Shown here one piece after another: positions 33,984 through 40,910 of a stretch of DNA of 64,000 bases. Source of the stretch: Labrys sedimenti. GTDB lineage: Bacteria; Pseudomonadota; Alphaproteobacteria; Rhizobiales; Labraceae. The stretch covers positions 62,001 through 126,000 of the forward strand of contig NZ_JAXOUF010000011.1 of the NCBI RefSeq assembly GCF_034424805.1. The letters are read 5' to 3'. The translations under genes were made by a program, and so were the position numbers. Within the stretch, counting starts at the first letter, position 1; each line of letters begins with the position of its first letter. Under the pieces are notes generated by a model, which was given only the letters and a program-made list of their open reading frames with translations, made no database searches and had not been told where the DNA came from.

Positions 33984-34919
33984 ATGACGACGCTGTTGGT
34001 CACGCACCCGGCCTATGCCCGCCACGAGACGCCGCGAGGCCATCCCGAGCGGGTCGACCGTATCCTCGCGGTGGAAGCGGTGCTGGCCACGCCCCTGTTC
34101 GATGGGCTGGAGCGCGTCCAGGCGCCGGAGGCCTCGATCGAGATGATCGAGGCCTGCCATCCGCGCGCCTATATCGACACCTTGCAGCGCCTGAGCCCGC
34201 ATGACGATGAGGGGTTGGCACAGCTCGACGGCGACACCTCGATGTCATCGGGCAGCTTCGAGGCAGCGCTGCGCGGTGCCGGCGGCGCGACGCTGGCGGT
34301 TGACCATGTCATGACCGGCAAGGCCAGGAACGCCTTCAGCGCCTCGCGCCCGCCCGGCCACCATGCCGAGCCGCAACGGGCGATGGGCTTTTGCCTGTTC
34401 AACAATGTCGCAATCGCCGCGCGCCACGCCCAGAAGACTCATGGTGCCGAGCGGGTGGCGATCCTCGATTTCGACGTGCATCACGGCAACGGCACCCAGG
34501 CGATCTTCTGGAACGACCCCAGCGTACTCTATGCCTCCACCCACCAGATGCCGCTCTATCCTGGCACCGGCGCCCCCGGCGAAACCGGCGAGGCCGGCAC
34601 CATCGTCAATGCCCCGCTCAGGCCCGGCCAGGGCGGCAGCGAATTCCGCGAAGCCATGCAGAGCTTGATCCTGCCGCGCATGCAGGAATTCGCTCCGGAT
34701 CTCATCCTGATTTCGGCCGGCTTCGATGCCCATGAACGCGATCCGCTCGGCGGGCTCAATTTCGTCGAGGAGGATTATGCCTGGGCGACCTCGGTACTGA
34801 TCGATCTCGCGGCCAGGACGGCAGGCGGGCGCATCGTCTCCGTGCTCGAAGGCGGCTATGATCTGACCGCCCTCGCCCGCTCCAGCGCCGTGCATGTCGC
34901 CACCTTGATGCAGGCGTAG
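33984..34919 (+). CDS. Histone-deacetylase-superfamily amidohydrolase
   Basis: 311 aa from ATG 33984, preceded by AGGGAG. The catalytic features of class II HDAC/acetylpolyamine amidohydrolases are present: SRPPGHHAEPQRAMGFCLFNN (His-His), ILDFDVHHGNGTQAIFW (zinc Asp and His), ISAGFDAHERDPLGGL (second zinc Asp) and VLEGGYDLTALA (transition-state Tyr). Bacterial members deacetylate polyamines, acetoin-related or other small amides rather than histones. Substrate unknown. Repeats occupy the upstream region, so its promoter lies inside or beside them. Confidence 0.92.
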   Translation: MTTLLVTHPAYARHETPRGHPERVDRILAVEAVLATPLFDGLERVQAPEASIEMIEACHPRAYIDTLQRLSPHDDEGLAQLDGDTSMSSGSFEAALRGAGGATLAVDHVMTGKARNAFSASRPPGHHAEPQRAMGFCLFNNVAIAARHAQKTHGAERVAILDFDVHHGNGTQAIFWNDPSVLYASTHQMPLYPGTGAPGETGEAGTIVNAPLRPGQGGSEFREAMQSLILPRMQEFAPDLILISAGFDAHERDPLGGLNFVEEDYAWATSVLIDLAARTAGGRIVSVLEGGYDLTALARSSAVHVATLMQA

Positions 34920-34968
34920 GAATTATCGCGGATATGTACTCTGTCATACCAGAGTGCGGAAAGAATGA

Positions 34969-35060
34969 TCCGTCATTGCGAGCGAAGCGAAGCAATCCAG
35001 GAGCTTGAAGGCATAGAGTTTACGGCTCCTGGATTGCTTCGCTTCGCTCGCAATGACGGA
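34969..35060. repeat. Long inverted repeat with 36-bp perfect arms
   Basis: The left arm 34969-35004 (TCCGTCATTGCGAGCGAAGC...) and the right arm 35025-35060 are exact reverse complements, separated by 20 bases. The GTCATTGCGAGCGAAGCGAAGCAATCCAG-type sequence is known as a dispersed palindromic element in many bacteria. It follows the deacetylase-like gene and could form a very stable RNA hairpin. Confidence 0.85.
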
Positions 35061-35140
35061 ATTGGTGAGTCAATCTTTATGCAGGCTGATATATTCGCGA
35101 ACGGGTAAATCGCGTACCCAAACGCGCGGGCAGCATGGAG

Positions 35141-35215
35141 GGTCGATCTCCGGATCGACCGCCTTCATCTCTGTTTCACGCGCCGTTTCAAGAATGGTCG
35201 ATCTGAAGATCGCCC
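35141..35215. repeat. Two short related hairpins
   Basis: GGTCGATC-TCCG-GATCGACC (35141-35160) is perfect; GGTCGATC-TGAA-GATCGCCC (35196-35215) is a related imperfect copy. They lie between convergent genes ending at 34919 and 35235 and may act as terminators. Confidence 0.6.
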
Positions 35216-35234
35216 CTCTTCCTGCAAAGGTGAA

Positions 35235-35873
35235 TCAATCCCCGTCCTCGAAGAACTGCCACTTGCCCTGCGGACTGATACCGAGGCGATAGAAGGAATA
35301 GACACCCTTGTCCTGCATGTCCTGGAAATCGCCGGCGGTGATCAGGCGGAACAGCTCGACCATCTGCGGGCCGGTCAGCTTGTTGAGGGGATAGCGCGCG
35401 AAATAGGGCCAGACATAGGCCTCCTGCGGCGTGCCGACATCGACATGGACATAGCCCGCCTCAAGCACGTCATCCATGATGGCGAGGATCTCCCGCCCCT
35501 TCGGATCACCGGCCAGGAGCTTCAGCGTGGCGATCGGATCGTCGCTCTCGCCGCCGGGCAGATCGGGATTGCCGCCATTGGCGGCAAAGATCGGGCGCAG
35601 TGATTCGAGTTCGCCCGTCTTGATCGCCGTCAGCAGTTTCTGCCTCAGTTCCTTCACCGGTGCCGGCAGGTCGGCGTCGCCATAGAAGACCTGGGGCGTA
35701 GCCTGGGAGGCTGCACTGTCGTCGTTTGCGGGGGTGGTAACCGTCACCGTGGGGGTCTGGGTGCTGACGGGCGGAGACGAGCCCGGCGCATTCTTGGTCG
35801 TGTCGTTGGCCGCCTGCGACGGCACGGCGCCGAGCAGGGTGGCTGCGAGAGCGGCAAGGGTTATCAGGCGCAT
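35235..35873 (-). CDS. Secreted protein of unknown function (212 aa)
   Basis: From ATG 35873 (ATG 35882 is an alternative three codons earlier). Residues 1-22 are a signal peptide (MRLITLAALAATLLGAVPSQAA). A Thr/Pro/Ser-rich linker (23-62) leads to a folded domain with DLPAPVKELRQKLLTAI, LRPIFAANGG, YVHVDVGTPQEAYVWPYFARYP and VYSFYRLGISPQGKWQFFEDGD at the end. The last part looks like a domain found in uncharacterised alphaproteobacterial periplasmic proteins, but I cannot name it. Confidence 0.65.
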   Translation of the reverse strand: MRLITLAALAATLLGAVPSQAANDTTKNAPGSSPPVSTQTPTVTVTTPANDDSAASQATPQVFYGDADLPAPVKELRQKLLTAIKTGELESLRPIFAANGGNPDLPGGESDDPIATLKLLAGDPKGREILAIMDDVLEAGYVHVDVGTPQEAYVWPYFARYPLNKLTGPQMVELFRLITAGDFQDMQDKGVYSFYRLGISPQGKWQFFEDGD

Positions 35874-35982
35874 GGGCGGCATCAATCCGGGATCAGGCGA
35901 ATCACGGCATTCGCTGGGCAACAGCCTAGCCACAGCCGCGTCCGATTGCGAGCCTTCCCGGACTCTCGCCGCCCGTCACATT

Positions 35983-36243
35983 CTATTGATGGGTTCCCTT
36001 GACCGTGAACTCGCCATTGCGCACCCGCTCGGGCAGGCGCTCGGCAAAGCGGGCGACGGGTTCTTCTCCATAGGTCGCGACCAATTCCTTGAAGGCAGCA
36101 AAAAGAGCCGCATTGGCCACACAATCGCCGTCGATGCCATCGAGAATGGCCTCTTCCCAGGCCTGCAGCAGATAGTCGAGCGCTGCCCGCCGGGCATCGT
36201 CTGCGGCGAATTGCTGTTTCAGATGGGTAACGCGATCATACAT
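35983..36243 (-). CDS. Small protein of unknown function (86 aa)
   Basis: ATG 36243 has AGGA at seven bases. Begins MYDRVTHLKQQFAADDARRA and looks entirely alpha-helical (ALDYLLQAWEEAILDGIDGD; NAALFAAFKELVATYGEEPV). No signal peptide, no known motif. The upstream 26 residues of the open frame were left out. It lies in a minus-strand run of small genes. Confidence 0.6.
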   Translation of the reverse strand: MYDRVTHLKQQFAADDARRAALDYLLQAWEEAILDGIDGDCVANAALFAAFKELVATYGEEPVARFAERLPERVRNGEFTVKGTHQ

Positions 36244-36329
36244 GACAAAATCCTGCCGCAGCGATGGCTGCGGACGAACCGGACCATAGCATGCTGGTGT
36301 CCCAGGAATAGACACTTCCAAATTAATCG

Positions 36330-36755
36330 TTAACGGCCGTAACGCGCTTCCAGTGCCTTGATGATGCTACCGCTCTCATCGAGATAGAGGCGGATCACCG
36401 TGCCGGCGGCCTCGTTGCAGCTGCGATAGCTCTCGCTGAAACTGCGATAGCCGCGATTGAAGGCACCGGCAAAGCGTGCCTTGGCCGCCTCGTCGAAGCC
36501 CTGTGCCTCGGCGAGGGCGTTCATCTTGTCTCGCCAGGCCGGCGCATCCGCAAAGCCGCACAAGCCGCGCAGATAGTGCAAGGCCCCCATCAGTTCGGCG
36601 AGCCGCAGCAATTGCGGTTCATAGGGGGCGATCTGCGGAGCCGCCGGCGCCGGCGTTGGCTGTACCGGCTTGGGCGGCGGCGTCTGCGCGCAGGCCGCCG
36701 CCACCATCGTTCCAAACGCCAGCAGGGCGGCCAGCAGGACCTGGCGGCCGCTCAC
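36330..36755 (-). CDS. TIGR02301-type periplasmic protein
   Basis: 141 aa from GTG 36755, which overlaps the stop of the Nudix gene (GTGA), so the two are coupled. A signal peptide (about 1-23, ending AAACAQ) and a Pro-rich linker precede the domain. LLRLAELMGALHYLRGLCGF, WRDKMNALAEAQGF, FNRGYRSFSESYRSCNEAA and a C-terminal ALEARYGR match the alphaproteobacterial family TIGR02301. Two Cys (LCGF and RSCNE) could form a disulfide. Function unknown in the family. Confidence 0.8.
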   Translation of the reverse strand: MSGRQVLLAALLAFGTMVAAACAQTPPPKPVQPTPAPAAPQIAPYEPQLLRLAELMGALHYLRGLCGFADAPAWRDKMNALAEAQGFDEAAKARFAGAFNRGYRSFSESYRSCNEAAGTVIRLYLDESGSIIKALEARYGR

Positions 36756-37186
36756 AGCATTCTCCTGGCAGCGGCAACGATATCAGCCAGTCCGTCGGTC
36801 AGCGGCAGGCCGTCGAGGGTGACGGGATCGGCCCAGCGAAAGCTCAAGGTTTCCTCGCTGAGCCGCGGCTCCCCCTGCGCCGAACGCCCCACGAAGACCG
36901 CCACCACGAAATGGCGCTGCACGCCTCCCGCTTCATCGCGGCTGATTACCTCGTGATGGCGGACGAAGCCGGTGATCTCGATCTCCAGACCGGTCTCCTC
37001 ATGGACTTCCCGCCTGACCGCCGCTTCCAGGTTTTCACCCAGTTCCACCACACCGCCGGGCAGCGAGAACAGGCCCTGGCCCGGTGCTCGCGCCCGCTCG
37101 CCCAGCAACACTCTGCCGTCGCGGAAGAGAGCGATGCTGGCTGCAAGAATCGGTCTGGCGGGATAGGATCGCGGCGCTTCCGTCAT
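36752..37186 (-). CDS. Nudix hydrolase
   Basis: 144 aa from ATG 37186. It has a complete Nudix box, GGVVELGENLEAAVRREVHEETG, near residues 42-65 (Gx5Ex7REVxEExG). N-terminal PARPILAASIALFRDGRVLLGERAR matches the ADP-ribose/ADP-sugar pyrophosphatase-like group. The substrate is a nucleoside diphosphate linked to X, not further predictable. It overlaps the downstream TIGR02301 gene and is divergent from the SRAP gene (49-base gap). Confidence 0.9.
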   Translation of the reverse strand: MTEAPRSYPARPILAASIALFRDGRVLLGERARAPGQGLFSLPGGVVELGENLEAAVRREVHEETGLEIEITGFVRHHEVISRDEAGGVQRHFVVAVFVGRSAQGEPRLSEETLSFRWADPVTLDGLPLTDGLADIVAAARRML

Positions 37187-37235
37187 GGCGCCACTATTGG
37201 CGGCGGCGCCCTGCCCCGCAACCCCTTTCGAGGTC

Positions 37236-37865
37236 ATGACCGGCCGTTTTGCGCTCACCCATTCGCCACGAGAGGTGCGGGACTGGTTCGGCTATGTCGA
37301 GGAGCCGGATTTCCCGCCACGCGCGAATATCGCGCCGAGCCAACCTGTTGCCGTCGTGCATGCCGACTTCTCGGCCCGGCATTTCACTCTCATGCGATGG
37401 GGCTTCATCCCCGCCTTCATCAAGGATACGGCCGGCTATCCGCTACTGATCAACATCCGCTCGGAGACGGTGCAGGAGAAGCCTTCCTTCCGCAACGCCT
37501 TTGCGCGGCGACGGTGCGTGATACCGGCGGACGGCTTCTACCAATGGCAGAAGCAGGGGCGCACGAAACGACCCTATCTGCTGCGTCGGCCCGGCGGCGG
37601 CCTCATGGCCCTGGCCGCGATCTGGGAGACCTGGTCGGGCTGTGACGGCAGCGAGATCGACACGGTCGGCCTTCTTACCAGCGATGCCAGCGGCACGCTG
37701 GCGGCGCTCGGTGACCGCAGCCCGGTACTGATCGAGGCCGACGCCATGGCCTTCTGGCTCGACCCGCTGACCAAGCCTGGCGAAGCAGCCGCCCTGCTGC
37801 GGCCACCGGCCGCCGATAGTCTCGAACTAGCGCCGGACGCACCGGATCTGAAGCACGGTCTTTGA
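37236..37865 (+). CDS. SRAP (YedK/HMCES) family protein with altered catalytic residues
   Basis: 209 aa. The fold is clear: GRFALTHSPREVRDWFG at the start, NIAPSQPVAVV, MRWGFIPAFIKD, LLINIRSETVQEKPSFRNAF, RRCVIPADGFYQWQKQG and DRSPVLIEADAMAFWLDP. Known SRAP enzymes shield abasic sites in ssDNA by a covalent bond to Cys2 and need Asn, Glu and His partners. Here Cys2 is Thr (MTGRF), the Glu of GFYEW is Gln, and the His of HDRxP is Gly; only the Asn of LINxR remains. It is probably unable to form the usual thiazolidine cross-link. The earlier frame to 37185 is rejected since family members start at M-x-G-R. Confidence 0.88.
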   Translation: MTGRFALTHSPREVRDWFGYVEEPDFPPRANIAPSQPVAVVHADFSARHFTLMRWGFIPAFIKDTAGYPLLINIRSETVQEKPSFRNAFARRRCVIPADGFYQWQKQGRTKRPYLLRRPGGGLMALAAIWETWSGCDGSEIDTVGLLTSDASGTLAALGDRSPVLIEADAMAFWLDPLTKPGEAAALLRPPAADSLELAPDAPDLKHGL

Positions 37866-37960
37866 ACCCCTGCCATGCCGAAGCCTGACATGACGCATGT
37901 TCAAATTCTTAGCGAAATCTTGTGAGAGAGGACGGTTTCCTGTTCGACGAGATTCGATCC

Positions 37961-38063
37961 CTAGAGCAATGCGCGTTCAAGTGTGAACGCCCATTTGCTC
38001 TAGCTCCTTGGTTCAACGCGTCTTTGCGATTCTTGGCGCAACCGCCAAATCGCAAAACGCTCT
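37961..38063 (+). repeat. Repeat family A copy, forward
   Basis: CTAGAGCAATGCGCGTTCA...TGAACGCCCATTTGCTCTAG forms hairpin 1; GCGTCTTTGCGATTCTTGG...CCAAATCGCAAAACGCTCT forms hairpin 2. It ends just before the ribosome site of the lipoprotein gene at 38076. Confidence 0.85.
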
Positions 38064-38075
38064 GAAGGAAAAACG

Positions 38076-38405
38076 ATGATGAAGACCCTAAAGCGTTTTC
38101 CAGAGAAGTTGATAGACTTTTTGATTAAGAAAACGCGCCAAAACAATAAGTTAGAGAAAAAGTGCGCTTCGAGAAAATCGCGCCTTGCTCTATCCGCAAC
38201 CCTCGCGCTTGCGGCCGCAGCGACCCTCGCCGGTTGCAGCGCCGGTGTCAGCGTCGGCAGCGCGACCTACAGCGCCGATGAGCGAGGGTCGACCTACTGC
38301 TCACGCAGCGTCGGCGCCAGCATCGAGGCTCCCGACGCGAGCGGCAGCGGCATGCATCGCCAGCGCGGCTGCGTGACACGGCCCGCCGACGGCGGCGAGG
38401 ACTGA
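38076..38405 (+). CDS. Small lipoprotein whose N-terminus is encoded by a captured repeat
   Basis: 109 aa from ATG 38076 (or 38079), with GAAGGA six bases upstream. Codons from about 5 to 39 coincide with a reverse copy of repeat family A (38089-38191); the residues they encode (TLKRFPEKLIDFLIKKTRQN then NKLEKKCASRKSR) are unlike a normal signal start. Next come a hydrophobic core and the lipobox (LALAAAATLAGCS, Cys near 55). The mature part is short and polar. No other start codon in frame lies between the repeat and the hydrophobic core. The long basic n-region would be an unusual lipoprotein signal. Function unknown. Confidence 0.6.
   Translation: MMKTLKRFPEKLIDFLIKKTRQNNKLEKKCASRKSRLALSATLALAAAATLAGCSAGVSVGSATYSADERGSTYCSRSVGASIEAPDASGSGMHRQRGCVTRPADGGED
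38089..38191 (-). repeat. Repeat family A copy inside a coding sequence, reverse
   Basis: TAAAGCGTTTTCC...AAAACGCGCCAAAACAATAAGTTAGAG...GCGCCTTGCTCT aligns in reverse with the intergenic copies. It differs in its first hairpin (TTTTCCAGAGAAGTTGAT variant). With the copy at 37961 it forms an inverted pair around the lipoprotein start. Confidence 0.65.
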
Positions 38406-38416
38406 ACCTCGCCGCA

Positions 38417-39481
38417 TCATCCCCGCTTCGGTTTGGCAGAGGTCGAGGTTTTCTCGGGCTTGGCGGGGCTGGGGGTCAGCCAAGTCGTGATTGGGTGTAC
38501 CTTCTTGGCGGCCTCGGCCTGCGCGAGATAGCTGGTCTGCCCAGGCAGCCCCATAGGATAAGCCGCATCGCGCATTCGCTCATAGTCACGCGTTTGCTCG
38601 CCGCATTGCTTTGCCCTCATGTCCGGAGGGCTACGCTTGGTGTCGTTGGCAAGGGCGGAGAGCGTTGTGTTGCCGGGCGAAAGCTCGCCGGAAAACGCCT
38701 GGGTCAAATACATCGCCGCCCGTTCGTTGCGTTCGCGCTCGGTTGTCGCGCCCATCACGACCACCATGACCTGCCTTCCGCCTCTTTCGGCGAGGGCGAC
38801 CACATTATTGCCCGATGCGCACAGATAGCCCGTCTTCAGGCCTCTGGCACCGTCAAAGCGGGTCAGCAACTCGTTGTGGGATTCCACAGTCTTTCCGTCG
38901 ATGACGACAGCCGACGTCTCGAAGAAGCGGCGATATTCGGGAAACTGCCTGTCAATGGCGATGCCAAGCAGCGCCATGTCGCGCGCCGTCGATTTTTGCC
39001 GACGATCGAACAATCCGTTCGGATTCACAAACCGGCTGCCCGTCATCCCCAATCGCCTAGCGGCGTCATTCATCGACTTGACGAACGTCTCCTCCGAGCC
39101 TGCAACCCGCTCGGCGATCGCCATGGCGACATCGTTGGTGGAGCCCGAAATCATGGCGAAAAGAGCATCCTCCAGCGTCATGGTGCTGCCGGCGTGGAGG
39201 CCAGAGTCGAGGAACTTCTGCTTCGCCGCATGCTCGGAAAGCACCACCGGCGTCTCCATCGACACACGCCCGGCGCGAATGGCCTCAAAGGTGACGAAGG
39301 CCGTCATCAGCTTGGTCGTCGAGGCCGGAAACCAGGGACGCCCTGCCTCCTCGGCATGAAGCACCTGATCATTCGCGACATCGACAACGAGGATGGGCGT
39401 CGCATCCGACGCACGCGCGGGGCTGTGCAGCGCCAAAATCAGCGCCAAGCATCCGAAACTCTTCCAAAACATCCTATCCAT
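38417..39481 (-). CDS. D-alanyl-D-alanine carboxypeptidase (DacA/PBP5-6 type)
   Basis: 354 aa from ATG 39481 (AAAGGGA in front). Signal peptide 1-25 (CLALILALHSPARAS). All three penicillin-binding motifs are present: SxxK in PASTTKLMTAFVTFEA near residue 53, SxN as STN in MISGSTNDVAMAIAERV near 110, and KTG in RGLKTGYLCASGNN near 207. It trims the terminal D-Ala of peptidoglycan stem peptides in the periplasm. The C-terminus is a Lys/Pro/Ser-rich tail (about 300-354) in place of the usual amphipathic membrane helix. Confidence 0.93.
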   Translation of the reverse strand: MDRMFWKSFGCLALILALHSPARASDATPILVVDVANDQVLHAEEAGRPWFPASTTKLMTAFVTFEAIRAGRVSMETPVVLSEHAAKQKFLDSGLHAGSTMTLEDALFAMISGSTNDVAMAIAERVAGSEETFVKSMNDAARRLGMTGSRFVNPNGLFDRRQKSTARDMALLGIAIDRQFPEYRRFFETSAVVIDGKTVESHNELLTRFDGARGLKTGYLCASGNNVVALAERGGRQVMVVVMGATTERERNERAAMYLTQAFSGELSPGNTTLSALANDTKRSPPDMRAKQCGEQTRDYERMRDAAYPMGLPGQTSYLAQAEAAKKVHPITTWLTPSPAKPEKTSTSAKPKRG

Positions 39482-39555
39482 ATCCCTTTCGGCTGCCGAA
39501 CGGCCCAATCAATGAAGCGTTTCTATGACGTTCGCGTCCGATTCTTTTGCAGCAT

Positions 39556-40290
39556 TCACTCCGAGGCACGCGCCACCGCTGTTTGCAGCAGTTCGGCATT
39601 GTCGGCAGCCCTGGTCCCATCGGGCAGATCGGCGCCGTCCTCCAGGCCGATGCGGCGGTCGAGACCCAGGCGGACGGCCTCGTCATGCATCGGCCATTGG
39701 GTCAGGTCGCTGCCGTGCAGTTGGATCGGCAGGCCGAGATTGGCATGGCGCAAGACGGCCAGGATCTCATGGGCGACATGCAAACCGGCCGCCATTTCCT
39801 GCTCCTCGATCTCGACAAGCACACGCAGGCAGCGCTCGGCGGACGGAAGCGCGACCAGGCGCAAGGCGTCGGTGACGGTGGCCAAACCCGCCTCGATGCC
39901 GATGCGGAACTGGATCATCAGCGCCATGATCTCCGGCGCATCTTCCTCGCTGAGATCGACTGAAACATAATCCGGCAGGGTCCGCCATTCGCGCATCGGC
40001 GCCTGGCGCGAGCGCCCGACCGGCGGAATCGTCCACAGGGTCGAGATGCCGACCGGCACGCCCGGCACGCTCGCGCGGATCGCTTGCAGGGCCGCGGCGA
40101 CATCGGCCGGCTCCAGGCTCTGCTCGCCATTCTGTCCACGGGGATGGACATGCAGTTCCTCGGCTCCAGCTGCAATGGCCGCCTTGGCATCGCGCGCCAG
40201 TTCGGCCGGCGTACAGGGCAGTGCAGGATGGAAATCGCGGCTCCTGCTGCCGTTCAGGCAAGCTTGCAGCATCGTCCTCTTCCCGATCAT
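39556..40290 (-). CDS. BKACE-family protein (3-keto-5-aminohexanoate cleavage, DUF849)
   Basis: 244 aa from ATG 40290; Met at residue 7, which has AGAGG upstream, is an alternative start. The fold is a TIM barrel with zinc: ELHVHPRGQNGEQSLEPADV near 43-62 (two metal His), VPVGISTLWT, YVSVDLSEEDAPEIM, and LPIQLHGSDLTQWP near 196. It is shorter than typical BKACE enzymes (about 270-310 aa). They condense beta-keto acids with acetyl-CoA; the substrate here is unknown. The start overlaps the stop of the upstream quinone reductase gene (ATGA), so the genes are coupled. Confidence 0.82.
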   Translation of the reverse strand: MIGKRTMLQACLNGSRSRDFHPALPCTPAELARDAKAAIAAGAEELHVHPRGQNGEQSLEPADVAAALQAIRASVPGVPVGISTLWTIPPVGRSRQAPMREWRTLPDYVSVDLSEEDAPEIMALMIQFRIGIEAGLATVTDALRLVALPSAERCLRVLVEIEEQEMAAGLHVAHEILAVLRHANLGLPIQLHGSDLTQWPMHDEAVRLGLDRRIGLEDGADLPDGTRAADNAELLQTAVARASE

Positions 40291-40892
40291 ACCTCCGCGG
40301 CGAGATCCCGCATCTGCAGCGCCAAGACCTTCGCATCCGCGAGCCAGCCGGCCCGATCGGCCGCAGTGCTGGTGGCGACCACGCCATAGAGCGCACGCCG
40401 GACGTGATGGACGCCACAATAGCGCAAAATACCTTCCCGCCACATGCGATCGAGCGGATCGCCGAAAACGGCCTGCTCACGGTCCAAAGGTGTATTGCCG
40501 GTGTTGAGCACCAGCGCGGCGCGCGCCCGCAGGAGGCCCTGCGGCACGTCACCCCGATCATCCCCCTTGGCAAAGCCATAGGCGGCGCCCGGCGCGAATA
40601 CCCGGTCGATCCAGCCCTTCATGATCGCAGGCGGCGCGCCCCAGCAATTGGGATGGATGACCGCCATGAGATCACACGACTGCAGCTCGGCGATATGGGC
40701 CTGCACAAGGGCATCCCGGCTCGGACGGCCGCGAGCCTCCTCGACGGTCAGCAGCGGGTCGAAGCCCTCGGCGGACAGGTCGTGATAGGAGACCGCGCAG
40801 CCAGCCTCCTGCCAGGCGCTTCTTACGGTTTCGGCCAGGGCGTGATTGAAGCTCGCCGGCGCGGGATGGCCGACGACGATCATGGCCCTCAC
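40287..40892 (-). CDS. NAD(P)H quinone oxidoreductase (flavodoxin fold)
   Basis: 201 aa; GTG 40892 or ATG 40883 may be the start. The N-terminal MIVVGHPAPASFNHALAETV is typical of the DT-diaphorase/Kef-ancillary family that reduces quinones by two electrons with FAD or FMN. CDLMAVIHPNCWGAPPAIMKGWIDRVF near 74-100 is the conserved middle region, and GAAYGF follows. It is the first gene of a two-gene unit with the BKACE gene, 18 bases downstream of the FAD-linked oxidase gene. Confidence 0.87.
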   Translation of the reverse strand: MRAMIVVGHPAPASFNHALAETVRSAWQEAGCAVSYHDLSAEGFDPLLTVEEARGRPSRDALVQAHIAELQSCDLMAVIHPNCWGAPPAIMKGWIDRVFAPGAAYGFAKGDDRGDVPQGLLRARAALVLNTGNTPLDREQAVFGDPLDRMWREGILRYCGVHHVRRALYGVVATSTAADRAGWLADAKVLALQMRDLAAEV

Positions 40893-40910
40893 GTCAGCCT
40901 GCCCTGCGCA

